DNA from: Flavobacterium sp. CG_23.5
GTDB taxonomy: Bacteria; Bacteroidota; Bacteroidia; Flavobacteriales; Flavobacteriaceae
Assembly (NCBI RefSeq): GCF_017875765.1
Contig: NZ_JAGGNA010000001.1
Coordinates: 457,001 to 521,000 of the forward strand
Length of the DNA: 64,000 nucleotides
Direction: 5' to 3'
A program made the position numbers and the translations under genes. This document shows positions 17,030 to 25,665 of the stretch, piece by piece; position 1 is the stretch's first letter, and each line of letters opens with the position of its first letter. Under the pieces are notes generated by a model, which saw nothing but the letters and a program-made list of their open reading frames with translations, was not told the origin of the DNA and searched no databases.

Positions 17030-17076
17030 TGTATCGAGAATCGTTTTTAACAACAATTTTTCTTGTTCTCGATACA
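17030..17076. repeat. Inverted repeat TGTATCGAGAA / TTCTCGATACA
   Basis: Two 11-base arms pair perfectly across a 25-base spacer. Beyond one A-A mismatch a further four A-T pairs are possible. The structure lies 233 bases after the GyrI-like gene and has no T run directly after it, so it is a weak terminator candidate. It may be the remnant of a mobile repeat. Confidence 0.45.
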
Positions 17077-17250
17077 ATTTTCTTCCCGAGGCTTCAGGAG
17101 AAAATCACTCGAAATGGCAAAAAATTATCATCAAAAACTAATAATACCAAACGGATTAATTTTAATATAAAGGTATTTCTTATTTATACTATTTATAACA
17201 ATAGGAAGGTTTGTCTTTGGAAAAAATTAGCTTTTCATCACCAAATTCCT

Positions 17251-17339
17251 TAGCCCAGATAGCAATGGAAATCCTTTTCTTGTCTCGTTTTTTAGAACGA
17301 GACAAGAAAAGATTGTAATGGATAGCTGGAAATAGCTCC
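17251..17339 (+). repeat. Structured intergenic repeat, subtype B, copy 1
   Basis: The element reads TAGCCCAGATAGCAATGG, then AAATC, then a perfect 16-bp hairpin (CTTTTCTTGTCTCGTT and its complement at 17274-17311), then ATTGTAATGGATAGCTGG and AAATAGCTCC. The outer CCAG at 17255-17258 pairs with CTGG at 17326-17329. The copy at 56917-56983 has the same blocks but CCTG/CAGG, a compensating change. It lies between convergent genes. A role as a transcribed RNA or a mobile repeat is inference. Confidence 0.65.
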
Positions 17340-17389
17340 TAAGAAAATGGCAAATAAAAATTTTGTCGAAATCAGGATGGATACAATTT

Positions 17390-18505
17390 TCAGCTAAAAA
17401 TGGTTCGTGAAGAATTTAAAAATTTCATTCCGGAAAGCGGATAATTTGGAACTCCTTTTTGTTGTATTAATACTTTAAATTTCATTCCCATATCAATCAA
17501 CAATCTATAATTGATGATTGATTCCTGCATTGCCATTGCTAAATTATTTGGATGGTTAGCTAAGACAGTATTTTGATATTCTTTTATGCCAAGATCCAGT
17601 AAAAATTGCGCCTGATTCACTAATCCACAAGATTCAAGTCCGTATCGTGAACCCCAAAGCGATAAGGCGGAAAAGTTGATATGTGTGGTGATGTCCTGCG
17701 CTCCTATAAACTGATAAGGATTGTCATTTTTATGATGTTTATAATAACACAATAGGGTGCCGCAACTCCTATGCATATTGTATAATTCAGAAGAAGCGGA
17801 ACCGTAATCTATGGTAATCACATATCCTTTATGTAAGGAATTTGAAATTTTTCTCATCCATTTTCTGCCTTCCAGATTGACTTCTGTGCGAAATCCTATT
17901 GGTAATTGTACCTTTAATTCAATAAAATAATCGGTGAGCTCTTTTTTGGCTGGTTTCAAAACTTCTAAAAAATGATCTGTATAATCAACAAAAACTTCCA
18001 TGAGTTGATCTTGCATTACTACTTGATGCACCGAAAAATTATCAATCAATTCGTTTGACAAAACACAGCCATTAATTACAGGAATTTCTTGAATTGAATT
18101 ATACCAACTTACTTTTTCAAGCAAATGTTTCTTTTGTATTTCTCGCATGGAAGGACTTTTTTCGATGATACAGTAAGTCAAGCTTTTGTACAACGGAGCA
18201 TTATGTCGCAAATAATCGAGAATATCATGACATAACAAACCTGTTCCGGCTCCATATTCGACAATCGTAAAAGGTTTTTTTTCTAAATTCAGCCACATTT
18301 CTTCCATTTGACGACCTATCATAGCTCCAAATGCCGCAGTCAGATTTGCACTAGTGTAAAAATCGCCTTCCGCTCCAATTTTATCTTTTTTAGAATTATA
18401 ATATCCCAAATTAGGATAATACAAAGCCATTTCCATAAAATCTCGAAAAGATAATGGACCTTTACTTTGGATGCGTTCAATTATTATTTCGGAAAGTAAA
18501 ATCAT
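17390..18505 (-). CDS. SAM-dependent methyltransferase, MidA/NDUFAF7 family
   Basis: The 371-residue protein matches COG1565. PLSFRDFMEMALYYPNLGYY is at the N terminus, followed by GDFYTSANLTAAFGAMIGRQ and the SAM-binding loop VEYGAGTGLLCHDIL. CVLSNELIDNFSVH and TIDYGSAS come later. NDUFAF7 in mitochondria methylates an arginine of a complex I subunit; the bacterial substrate is not established. It stands alone on the minus strand, downstream of the two small paralogues but 95 bases away from them. Confidence 0.88.
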   Translation of the reverse strand: MILLSEIIIERIQSKGPLSFRDFMEMALYYPNLGYYNSKKDKIGAEGDFYTSANLTAAFGAMIGRQMEEMWLNLEKKPFTIVEYGAGTGLLCHDILDYLRHNAPLYKSLTYCIIEKSPSMREIQKKHLLEKVSWYNSIQEIPVINGCVLSNELIDNFSVHQVVMQDQLMEVFVDYTDHFLEVLKPAKKELTDYFIELKVQLPIGFRTEVNLEGRKWMRKISNSLHKGYVITIDYGSASSELYNMHRSCGTLLCYYKHHKNDNPYQFIGAQDITTHINFSALSLWGSRYGLESCGLVNQAQFLLDLGIKEYQNTVLANHPNNLAMAMQESIINYRLLIDMGMKFKVLIQQKGVPNYPLSGMKFLNSSRTIFS

Positions 18506-18600
18506 TTTTTAATTAAATTTACTTCAAGTTTAATTTTACTCAATAGGAATATTGAGAACTGCGAAATAAAATTCAGTAGGTAAAAACAGAGAGATTCATT

Positions 18601-18900
18601 TTACTTATTTCTACCTGCAATATTGAGTTTAATTAGAATTTCGGCAGCTTTACTAGTTGAATTAGCTGCAAAACCGGCGACAAAAACTCCTTTTTTCCCA
18701 GATTTTGATTTAATACCAAAAACTATTGATTCATCATCAGGATTTGAATTTCCTTCATAACGGTATATGTGCACAATTTCAAAGCTATGAGGATTTTTTT
18801 CTATATCATCTTCGTGAAGGTTAAAATCATATGTAAAACCGTTTTCATTCAGTTCATCTAAGGCTTCGGCTACAGAGGCATAATGATAATTGTTTTTCAT
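18601..18900 (-). CDS. Small conserved protein, tandem paralogue B (99 aa)
   Basis: This protein and the one encoded at 18945-19253 are clear paralogues. Both share the pattern [26 protein letters not shown] near the start and [24 protein letters not shown] in the second half. Similar Bacteroidota proteins are often labelled phosphoribosylpyrophosphate synthetase. That label looks unsafe, because at 99 residues it lacks the synthetase fold. No catalytic motif is visible. The function is unknown. Confidence 0.8.
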   Translation of the reverse strand: MKNNYHYASVAEALDELNENGFTYDFNLHEDDIEKNPHSFEIVHIYRYEGNSNPDDESIVFGIKSKSGKKGVFVAGFAANSTSKAAEILIKLNIAGRNK

Positions 18901-18944
18901 AGTTTTTTTAGATTTATTATAGATTTAGTAAATGTTTAAAAGGC

Positions 18945-19253
18945 CTAAATTTCACATTGTCCGCTATCGTCAATGCATAACTTCGCTAAAATGCGTGCGG
19001 CATCACTATCTGAATTTGCTGAAAACCCAGCTACAAAAACACCTTTTTGACCAGATGTTGAATTTATTCCATAAACAACTGCTTCATCTCCGGGATCAGA
19101 ATCTCCTTCATACCGGTATACATGTTCGATTTGATATTGATGGGGATTTTTTTTAATATCTTCTTCATGCAGATTAAAATCATACGCAAAACCCTTTCCA
19201 TTAAGTTCGTTTAAGGCTTCAGAAACGGTCGAATAATGGTAGATCGGTTTCAT
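18945..19253 (-). CDS. Small conserved protein, tandem paralogue A (102 aa)
   Basis: This is the upstream member of a tandem pair with 18601-18900; the gap between them is 44 bases. The two proteins are about 60 percent alike over most of their length and keep the same invariant YDFNLHE and KGVFVAGF blocks. They differ mainly at the C terminus, where this one ends in [10 protein letters not shown] with two cysteines. The duplication is older than recent strain-level change, because third positions differ widely. Confidence 0.8.
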   Translation of the reverse strand: MKPIYHYSTVSEALNELNGKGFAYDFNLHEEDIKKNPHQYQIEHVYRYEGDSDPGDEAVVYGINSTSGQKGVFVAGFSANSDSDAARILAKLCIDDSGQCEI

Positions 19254-19432
19254 AATTAGATGGATTTAAAATAGTATTTAAAGATAACTAATTTATCTTT
19301 AAGTCTTTGTAAAATGGCTGTTAAAGTGAACAATACAATAGCTGCAAATCAATTTCAATTTAAATTTCAAAAAGCAATATAAAATATTTTAAATCTGCAA
19401 TCATCAATGGTCAATCTTCCATCTAAAATCCC

Positions 19433-19440
19433 TATTTTTG
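19433..19440 (+). promoter_or_regulatory. -7 box of the RNase P RNA gene
   Basis: TATTTTTG matches TAnnTTTG and ends six bases before the first paired bases of the RNase P RNA at 19447, the expected distance to a transcription start. A clear -33 TTTG is not seen at 19-21 bases. Confidence 0.5.
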
Positions 19441-19445
19441 CGGCA

Positions 19446-19765
19446 CAGACCGCCTTATCGTCGTCTCGTCTTTTGGCACGAGAGGGAGGAAAGTCCGGAC
19501 ACCATAGGGAAGCATAGCGGGTAATACCCGTCGGTTTTGTCTGAAAGGATGAGATTAGGACAAGTGCAACAGAAAGTATGTACAGGTAATGCTGTAGTGA
19601 AACCAGGTAAACTCTATGCGGTGAAATATCAAGTATATCAGCATTTAAGGGCTTCTCGTCCGTTGTTGAAGGGTAGATAGCTTGAGTCCCACAGTAATGT
19701 GGGATCTAGATAAATGATAAGGGTTCATCTTCGGGTGGATACAGAATCCGGCTTATAGGTCTGTT
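19446..19765 (+). ncRNA. rnpB: RNase P RNA, bacterial type A
   Basis: The catalytic RNA of RNase P trims the 5' leader of tRNA precursors. Diagnostic blocks are present in order: GAGGGAGGAAAGTCCGGAC (P4 5' strand region) and the conserved ACCATAGGGAAGCATAGCGGG. GTGCAACAGAAAG and the AAACTCTATG segment lie in the middle, and ACAGAATCCGGCTTATAGGT is the 3' part of P4 and the end helix. The 5' AGACCGCCT and 3' ends pair to close the molecule. A run of T residues after 19763 is consistent with termination. Ends are accurate to a few bases. Confidence 0.95.
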
Positions 19766-19814
19766 TTTTTTAAAATATCAAAATATTTTTATAAATTTGA
19801 TAAAAAATATTGTT

Positions 19815-20033
19815 ATGGATATTCAATCTTCAAAAATAGAATTAGTTAAAAAGATTTTAAATATTGATAATATTGATGTTATTCAAAAAGTGACTGATTT
19901 TATAAACAAAGAAAATGCTGATTTTTGGAATGAATTATCATTAGAAGAACAATCAGAAATCAAAAAAGGAATTCAAGATTTAGATAATGGTTTGAGAATT
20001 GAATATTCCGAATTTCTAAAAAAGATTTCTTGA
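19815..20033 (+). CDS. Antitoxin-like small protein (RelB position)
   Basis: The ATG at 19815 gives a 72-residue, mostly helical, charged protein: MDIQSSKIELVKKILNIDN at the start, then DFWNELSLEEQSEIKKGIQD. The segment before the end is typical of addiction-module antitoxins of the type that accompany RelE/ParE toxins. An in-frame TTG at 19797 would extend it by six residues, but the ATG is preferred. Its stop overlaps the toxin start by one base (TGATG), so the pair is coupled. It begins 50 bases after the RNase P RNA. Confidence 0.75.
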   Translation: MDIQSSKIELVKKILNIDNIDVIQKVTDFINKENADFWNELSLEEQSEIKKGIQDLDNGLRIEYSEFLKKIS

Positions 20034-20344
20034 TGAAAGTTTTTTTATCCGAGCAAGCACAAATTAAACTTTTACAACTCAATGATTATTTATTAGATAA
20101 GTGGAATGTAAAAGTAAGAGATAATTTCATATTTGCACTTTCAGAAAAAATTAGTCAAATTTCGACACATCCAAAAAGCTGTATTCAATCGAATGTATTT
20201 AATGGAATTTATAAATGTGTTGTTACGAAACAAATTACATTTTATTACAGAATACTTTCGGATACAAATGAAATTGAAATCATAACTTTATTTGATTCAA
20301 GACAAAATTCAAAAAAATTAAATAAACAATTAAAGCGAAAGTAA
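20033..20344 (+). CDS. RelE/ParE-family toxin
   Basis: The 103-residue protein has the RelE/ParE layout. An N-terminal helix pair (EQAQIKLLQLNDYLLDKW) is followed by SHPxS-like HPKSCIQSN, and the beta-sheet end contains YRILSDTNEIEIITLFDSRQN, including the family's typical F-D-x-R-x-N motif. It probably acts on ribosome-bound mRNA or gyrase; the target cannot be told from the sequence. I chose the ATG at 20033, which overlaps the antitoxin stop, over a TTG three bases upstream. Confidence 0.85.
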   Translation: MKVFLSEQAQIKLLQLNDYLLDKWNVKVRDNFIFALSEKISQISTHPKSCIQSNVFNGIYKCVVTKQITFYYRILSDTNEIEIITLFDSRQNSKKLNKQLKRK

Positions 20345-20400
20345 GTTAAATAGTTGACTTATAGATTTGTTTTTGTAATGTTTCGAACACTCTTTTCGCT

Positions 20401-21333
20401 ATGCAAACAAGAATTGGAATTTTAGGAATGGGTGGAGTAGGTGGCTACTTTGGCGGATTATTGGCCAAAGCTTATGCTAAATCTGACTCTATTGAAATCG
20501 TATTTATTGCTAGAGGCGAAACTCAAAAAATAATTGCACAAAACGGACTAAAAATTGTTACAGATGAAAATGAAACAACCGTTTTTCCTACTGTAGTTTC
20601 TAATGATCCTGACGTAATTGGGAAACTTGATTTTCTTATTTGCGCCACCAAAACCTATGACATTGAAGAGAGCCTTCTCTCTATAAAAAAATGCATCAAT
20701 AAGAACACGGTTATTCTTCCTCTATATAATGGTGTCGATGCACCAGAACGTATCAGAGACTTATTTCCTGATAATGAAGTTCTGCAAGGCTGTGTTTACA
20801 TAGTTTCGATGATTGTTTCTTTAGGAGTAATTAAAAAAATAGGAGCGTTCGAAAAACTCTTTTTTGGTTCCAGAACGGCTCCAATTGCTGCATTAAATAA
20901 ATTGCAAAAGATTTTCAAAAAAGCAGGTATCGAAAGCTATCTGGTTGATGATATCGAAGAAACAGTTTGGGAAAAATTCATTTTTATTTCGGCATTAGCT
21001 TCAGCTACTTCCTATTTGAATCAAAATATTGGCGAAATTTTAGAAAGTCAATCAAGTAGAGCAGTGTATGTTTCCTTATTAAATGAAATTACAATGATTG
21101 CTGCAGTAAAAGGACTGAATTTACCTCCAGATATTATCATGCAAACCATACTAAAATTAGAAAAAACACCGCATGATGCTACTTCGTCTATGCACAGGGA
21201 TTTAATGGGAGGACGTAAAATCGAACTGGCCTCTTTGACTGAATTTGTTGTAAATGAAGGTACCAAATATGAAATTGAAACACCAACTTATCAAATGGTA
21301 TTGGATAAATTGTCAAATGTTTCAACTTCCTAA
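20401..21333 (+). CDS. panE: 2-dehydropantoate 2-reductase (ketopantoate reductase)
   Basis: The 310-residue protein begins with the NADPH-binding loop MGGVGGYFGGLLAKAY at about residues 9-24. It continues with the ketopantoate reductase pattern: FLICATKTYDIEESL, LPLYNGVDAPERI, and the C-terminal helical domain with WEKFIFISALASAT and the substrate serine/lysine region SSMHRDLMGGRKIEL. It would make pantoate for coenzyme A synthesis. Paralogues with other 2-ketoacid substrates exist, so the symbol is a likely, not certain, call. Confidence 0.85.
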   Translation: MQTRIGILGMGGVGGYFGGLLAKAYAKSDSIEIVFIARGETQKIIAQNGLKIVTDENETTVFPTVVSNDPDVIGKLDFLICATKTYDIEESLLSIKKCINKNTVILPLYNGVDAPERIRDLFPDNEVLQGCVYIVSMIVSLGVIKKIGAFEKLFFGSRTAPIAALNKLQKIFKKAGIESYLVDDIEETVWEKFIFISALASATSYLNQNIGEILESQSSRAVYVSLLNEITMIAAVKGLNLPPDIIMQTILKLEKTPHDATSSMHRDLMGGRKIELASLTEFVVNEGTKYEIETPTYQMVLDKLSNVSTS

Positions 21334-21348
21334 TTAATAATGTAAGGA

Positions 21349-21939
21349 CTATTCTTCCTCGTTTTCGTTTTCCAAGAATTCATCAACTTCTTCTTCACCT
21401 TTACCTATTTCGAAGAAACTGAAAATAGAACCACCATAACTTTTCTTGAATGAGAAGTTCATCATGTGATCCAGTTTGGTGTATTTAGAATGTTCAATTA
21501 CCATCATCCCATCTTGGTTAAGTAATTCTTTTTCGAAAATTAATAACACAATTTTTTCAAATGTGGCTTGGTCCAAAGCATACGGAGGATCTGCAAAAAT
21601 AATGTCGTAAGACGTTTTGCATCTTTCCAAATAAGTAAAAACATCACTTTTTGTGGCAGCAATATTAAAATCATATTCGGTTGCCACTTGCTTGATGAAT
21701 TTTACACATCCAAAATCTCCATCTACTGACGTGATTGGCGTACTTCCTCGTGAAGCAAATTCGAAACTGATATTTCCTGTTCCGGCGAATAAATCCAGTA
21801 TTTTCAATCCTTCAAAACTGAAATGATTATTCAAAACATTAAATAATGCTTCTTTAGACATATCGGTAGTGGGGCGAACGGGAAGACCTTTTGGTGGAAA
21901 AATTCTTCTTCCTTTGTATTTTCCTGAAATGATTCTCAT
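21349..21939 (-). CDS. rsmD: RsmD-family 16S rRNA (guanine-N2) methyltransferase
   Basis: The 196-residue protein starts RIISGKYKGRRIFPPKG and has the motif PTTDMSKEALFNVL. The SAM site is DLFAGTGNISFEFASRG and the catalytic motif is FADPPY. It methylates guanine 966 (E. coli numbering) of 16S rRNA. The C terminus has an unusual acidic extension (KGEEEVDEFLENENEEE). Its start overlaps the upstream DUF3822 gene stop by four bases, an arrangement common in flavobacteria. Confidence 0.92.
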   Translation of the reverse strand: MRIISGKYKGRRIFPPKGLPVRPTTDMSKEALFNVLNNHFSFEGLKILDLFAGTGNISFEFASRGSTPITSVDGDFGCVKFIKQVATEYDFNIAATKSDVFTYLERCKTSYDIIFADPPYALDQATFEKIVLLIFEKELLNQDGMMVIEHSKYTKLDHMMNFSFKKSYGGSIFSFFEIGKGEEEVDEFLENENEEE

Positions 21940-22757
21940 GAGTTGAAAAGTATAAAATGATTTCTGTTTTCGGCCTCAGAAAAATAATTGTTCCATCGCA
22001 AATCGTTTACGTCAATAAGGGAAACGTTGCGAATGTATTTGTAAGCGATTTTGAAATAGTCGCTTTCAGTATTAATATTCCCGATTAATTCCAACGGAAA
22101 ATTTTCGGGATTCAAATTCAATTGTTCGGCAGTAAATAATATGTAATAAATAAAATCTTCTGGCGTATTGTAATCGAAAGAATTAAAAAGTAATAGCTTT
22201 TGGTTCTGAACCACGACGATTTCAAAATGCCCGGAATTGATGTGTACAAACATTTTTTTGTCATCCTTATTTTTGGAGGCAATCAATAATTTGGATACCA
22301 AAATACTATTGGCATGTTTGTAATCGAAAGATCCAAATTGGTCAATAAAAAAATTATTGATATTTACATATGGAATGTAAACCGCATTCATCTGATAATT
22401 TGCGATTTCATCAAAAGCATAAAAATCAGTTTTGAAAACCTTAGTATTGTATTGCAAATAACTCCCCAGAAAGTTCTCATCAAAAAGAGCTTCAGGAACA
22501 AACGTAGAAAGATTGTTATTATGAATTACCAAAATCTCATCATACGATTCCTTTAATTCCGGATGATTGTTAAAAGCATCGGCAAATAAATCTTCAATTT
22601 TTGTCGCTTTATGAAAAGTGTTAAAATTTACTTTATTGAAGGATATAACGGTATCGTTCAGCGTATCAAAACAACAAAAAGAAAGACCAGTCAAGGAAAC
22701 TTGAATGGAAAGCTTTTTATAGACCTTTTCGGTTATGTTAGTATTTTGTGTTGACAT
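21936..22757 (-). CDS. DUF3822 family protein
   Basis: The 273-residue protein is a member of the Bacteroidota-specific DUF3822 family, recognised by its place directly upstream of rsmD with a four-base overlap and by motifs such as LSIQVSLTGLSFCCFD and KMFVHINSGHFEIVVVQNQK. The fold resembles actin/hexokinase-like ATPases in general layout, but no phosphate loop is clear. Function unknown. Confidence 0.8.
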   Translation of the reverse strand: MSTQNTNITEKVYKKLSIQVSLTGLSFCCFDTLNDTVISFNKVNFNTFHKATKIEDLFADAFNNHPELKESYDEILVIHNNNLSTFVPEALFDENFLGSYLQYNTKVFKTDFYAFDEIANYQMNAVYIPYVNINNFFIDQFGSFDYKHANSILVSKLLIASKNKDDKKMFVHINSGHFEIVVVQNQKLLLFNSFDYNTPEDFIYYILFTAEQLNLNPENFPLELIGNINTESDYFKIAYKYIRNVSLIDVNDLRWNNYFSEAENRNHFILFNS

Positions 22758-22874
22758 ATTTTGATTTATAATCCATTTCTGTATTCGAATTTAGAAAGAA
22801 TTAAATGAGTTCGCAAACTTACAATTTTTTTTGATTCTAATGTCGAATTATGTGTTTCCCTCGAATTTCATACT

Positions 22875-22882
22875 TATATTTG
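22875..22882 (+). promoter_or_regulatory. -7 box TATATTTG before the RecD-like helicase
   Basis: TATATTTG matches the TAnnTTTG consensus and lies 28 bases before the ATG at 22911. No good TTTG is seen 19-21 bases upstream. The divergent DUF3822 gene starts 118 bases away. Confidence 0.4.
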
Positions 22883-22910
22883 AAGTTCATTTTACAGTAA
22901 TCAATTGCAC

Positions 22911-24332
22911 ATGAATTCCTCCCTGTTTTATAGCCTTTTACAAAAAAAATTCCCATTTCGACCCACCTACAAACAGGATATTTTTTTTCAAAAAATAGCC
23001 ATTTTTTTGACAGAACCTAATAATGATACCATTTTTGTATTAAAAGGATACGCAGGAACCGGAAAAACGACTGTGATTTCTACGATTGTCAATAGTTTAT
23101 TGGACATCAATAAAAAATATGTTTTGCTGGCTCCAACAGGTCGTGCGGCAAAAGTAATTGCCAATTATTCTAACAAACCCGCTTTTACGATTCATAAAAA
23201 AATCTATTTTCCAAAGAAATCCTCCGGAGGTGGAGTTTCATTTACTTTACAGCAAAACAAACATAAAAACACGATTTTTATAGTCGATGAAGCTTCGATG
23301 ATTTCGGACACGAATTCCGATTCTAAATTGTACGAAAACGGTTCTTTATTGGATGATTTGATTTCGTATGTGTATTCAGGAACTAATTGTAAGATGATTT
23401 TATTGGGAGATACGGCTCAATTGCCACCAGTAAATTTAGACATCAGTCCCGCATTGGATATTCGTACTTTGGGAATGAATTACAACAAAGAAGTGGAGCA
23501 TATCGAACTTGATGAAGTCATGCGACAGGAAGAAAATTCTGGGATTTTGCATAATGCGACAGAACTTCGGGAATTACTGAAAGATTCTTTTATTAGTGAA
23601 TTCAAGTTTAATGTCAAGAAATTTAAAGATATCGTTCGACTAACTGATGGATACGATATTCAGGATGCGATTAATTCTGCTTACAGCAATTATAGTATCG
23701 AAGATACCGCGTTTATTGTTCGTTCGAATAAAAGAGCGAATCAATATAATGAACAAATCAGAACAAAAATCTTAGATAAAGAAAGCGAACTTTCCACAGG
23801 CGATTTTTTGATGGTGGTGAAGAACAATTATTTTTGGTTAAAAGATTCTGATGAAGCTGGGTTTATTGCCAACGGTGATATTATTGAAGTGTTGGAAATT
23901 TTCAATATCAAAGAATTATACGGTTTTAAGTTTGCCAAAGTAAAAATACGAATGATCGATTATCCGAGTCAGATTCCGTTTGAAACGGTTCTATTATTGG
24001 ACACTATAAAAAGCGAATCACCTTCGCTCACTTACGAAGAATCGAATAGATTATACCAAGAAGTGTTGAAGGATTATGAAGGCGAAACCAAATACAATCA
24101 GTTTCAAAAAGTAAAAGCAAACGAATATTTTAATGGACTTCAAGTTAAATTTTCGTATGCAATAACCTGTCATAAGTCACAAGGTGGTCAATGGAATACG
24201 GTTTTTATAGAACAGCCCTATTTGCCAGATGGAATAAATCGAGATTATATTCGCTGGTTGTACACTGCAATGACCAGAGCCAAGAATAAATTATATTTGA
24301 TAGGGTTTAAGGACGAAAGTTTTGAAGAGTAA
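22911..24332 (+). CDS. RecD-like ATP-dependent DNA helicase
   Basis: The 473-residue superfamily 1B helicase has Walker A LKGYAGTGKTTV near residue 45. Motif Ia is LLAPTGRAAKVI, the Walker B is IVDEASMI and motif III is LLGDTAQLPPV. The C-terminal motifs are CHKSQGGQW and YTAMTRAKNK. It lacks the extra N-terminal domains of RecD2 and the partners of RecBCD, so it is a short stand-alone form. I chose the ATG at 22911 over a TTG at 22905. It probably unwinds DNA in repair. The next genes on the strand are metabolic and unrelated. Confidence 0.9.
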   Translation: MNSSLFYSLLQKKFPFRPTYKQDIFFQKIAIFLTEPNNDTIFVLKGYAGTGKTTVISTIVNSLLDINKKYVLLAPTGRAAKVIANYSNKPAFTIHKKIYFPKKSSGGGVSFTLQQNKHKNTIFIVDEASMISDTNSDSKLYENGSLLDDLISYVYSGTNCKMILLGDTAQLPPVNLDISPALDIRTLGMNYNKEVEHIELDEVMRQEENSGILHNATELRELLKDSFISEFKFNVKKFKDIVRLTDGYDIQDAINSAYSNYSIEDTAFIVRSNKRANQYNEQIRTKILDKESELSTGDFLMVVKNNYFWLKDSDEAGFIANGDIIEVLEIFNIKELYGFKFAKVKIRMIDYPSQIPFETVLLLDTIKSESPSLTYEESNRLYQEVLKDYEGETKYNQFQKVKANEYFNGLQVKFSYAITCHKSQGGQWNTVFIEQPYLPDGINRDYIRWLYTAMTRAKNKLYLIGFKDESFEE

Positions 24333-24344
24333 ATTATATAAATA

Positions 24345-24746
24345 ATGAAACAAAGAATAGCGCATATTGCTTTGGTTGTTGCTGATTATGATGAAGCAAT
24401 TGCTTTTTATACCCAAAAATTGCATTTTGACTTAATCGAAGATAGCGTTTTAGATAGTGCAAAGCGTTGGGTTTTAGTTGCACCAAAAGGCGCGCTGGGG
24501 TTCAGTTTGCTTCTTGCAAAAGCGATAAATGTAGAACAGTTAACTAGAGTAGGTAATCAAACTGGTGGTCGCGTTTTTCTATTTTTAGAAACCGATAATT
24601 TTGAAAGAGATTACCAAAATTTATTGGATAATCAGATTGAAATTATTAAAGAGCCAATTGTGGAACCGTACGGAAAAGTCGCTGTTTTTTCTGATATTTA
24701 TGGTAATCTTTGGGATTTAATAGAAAGAACGGATAATCAAGAATAA
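24345..24746 (+). CDS. VOC-family (glyoxalase-like) protein
   Basis: The 133-residue protein has two beta-alpha-beta-beta-beta modules of the vicinal oxygen chelate fold. It starts with RIAHIALVVADYDEAIAFYTQKLHFD, the usual first module with its metal-ligand histidine, and ends with KVAVFSDIYGNLWDLIERT, with the ligand glutamate. The substrate is unknown. It follows the helicase by 12 bases and precedes ygiD by 16, so the three are probably one transcript. Confidence 0.88.
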   Translation: MKQRIAHIALVVADYDEAIAFYTQKLHFDLIEDSVLDSAKRWVLVAPKGALGFSLLLAKAINVEQLTRVGNQTGGRVFLFLETDNFERDYQNLLDNQIEIIKEPIVEPYGKVAVFSDIYGNLWDLIERTDNQE

Positions 24747-24762
24747 ACAAATTCTATTCAGC

Positions 24763-25593
24763 ATGAACACCTTAAACGATTTACATAAAATTTCAAGCAC
24801 TTTTTCGAATACCGAAAAAATGCCTGTTTTATTCCTGGGACACGGAAGTCCGATGAATGCGATTGAGGAAAATCAGTTTGTAACGGGTTTTCGGAACTTA
24901 GCCAAAACTTTACCACAACCGAATGCAATTTTGTGTATTTCGGCGCATTGGTTTACTAATGGAACCAAAGTAACCACTATGGAAATGCCCCGAACGATTC
25001 ATGATTTCGGAGGTTTTCCACAAGCCTTGTTTGATGTTCAATATCCTGCAAAAGGAAGTCCGGAATTAGCCTTAGAAACCAAGGAATTATTGTTGCCAAC
25101 GGAAGTCGAACTAGACGAACATTGGGGTTTAGATCACGGAGCTTGGAGTGTAATCAAGCATTTATATCCCGAAGCCAATGTTCCTGTAATTCAGTTGAGT
25201 ATTGATTATACAAAACCGGCGCAATATCATTTTGATTTGGCTAAAAAATTAAGTGCCTTGCGTACCAAAGGAATCCTAATTATTGGCAGCGGGAACATCG
25301 TTCATAATTTGGGATTGGTTGATTATCGTAATTTTGACAAAGACAATTACGGTTACGATTGGGCGATTGAAGCCAAAGCAACAATAAATGATTATTTAAC
25401 AGACGGGAATTTTCAGCCTCTAATTGATTTTGAAAAACAAAGCAAAGCGTTACAACTTGCGATTCCAACGGCAGAACATTATTTACCTTTGATTTATACT
25501 TTGGGATTAAAAGGGAAAACCGAAGAACTGAGTTTGTTTAATGATAAATTATTGGGTGGTTCTTTGAGTATGACTTCGGTGAAGATTATGTAG
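24763..25593 (+). CDS. ygiD: 4,5-DOPA dioxygenase extradiol
   Basis: The 276-residue protein matches the LigB-type extradiol ring-cleavage family named YgiD. It shows FLGHGSPMNAIEENQF near residue 24, ISAHWFTNGTKV near 60, GLDHGAWSVIKHLYP near 125 and GSGNIVHNLG near 175, which together provide the metal-binding histidines. Activity on DOPA is known for family members; the natural substrate here is uncertain. It starts 16 bases after the VOC gene. Confidence 0.9.
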   Translation: MNTLNDLHKISSTFSNTEKMPVLFLGHGSPMNAIEENQFVTGFRNLAKTLPQPNAILCISAHWFTNGTKVTTMEMPRTIHDFGGFPQALFDVQYPAKGSPELALETKELLLPTEVELDEHWGLDHGAWSVIKHLYPEANVPVIQLSIDYTKPAQYHFDLAKKLSALRTKGILIIGSGNIVHNLGLVDYRNFDKDNYGYDWAIEAKATINDYLTDGNFQPLIDFEKQSKALQLAIPTAEHYLPLIYTLGLKGKTEELSLFNDKLLGGSLSMTSVKIM

Positions 25594-25665
25594 GGTGGTT
25601 TTGTGGGAATAAAGCTTATATTTGATTAAAAATTAGGAGAAACAACATTAAAAATAGTGCATTAA

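Larger units (their letters stand above)
16798..17389. other. Gene-free stretch with two inverted repeats
   Basis: No credible gene fills this 592-base gap. It contains an 11-bp inverted repeat at 17030-17076 and the structured repeat at 17251-17339. A frame of about 80 codons at 17005-17253 has no family resemblance, runs through the inverted repeat and is probably chance. Confidence 0.6.

Noticed and set aside
17005..17253. Frame of 82 codons between the GyrI-like gene and the methyltransferase
   Set aside because: It runs through an inverted repeat, its product has no family resemblance and it ends at a structured repeat. It is best read as chance.
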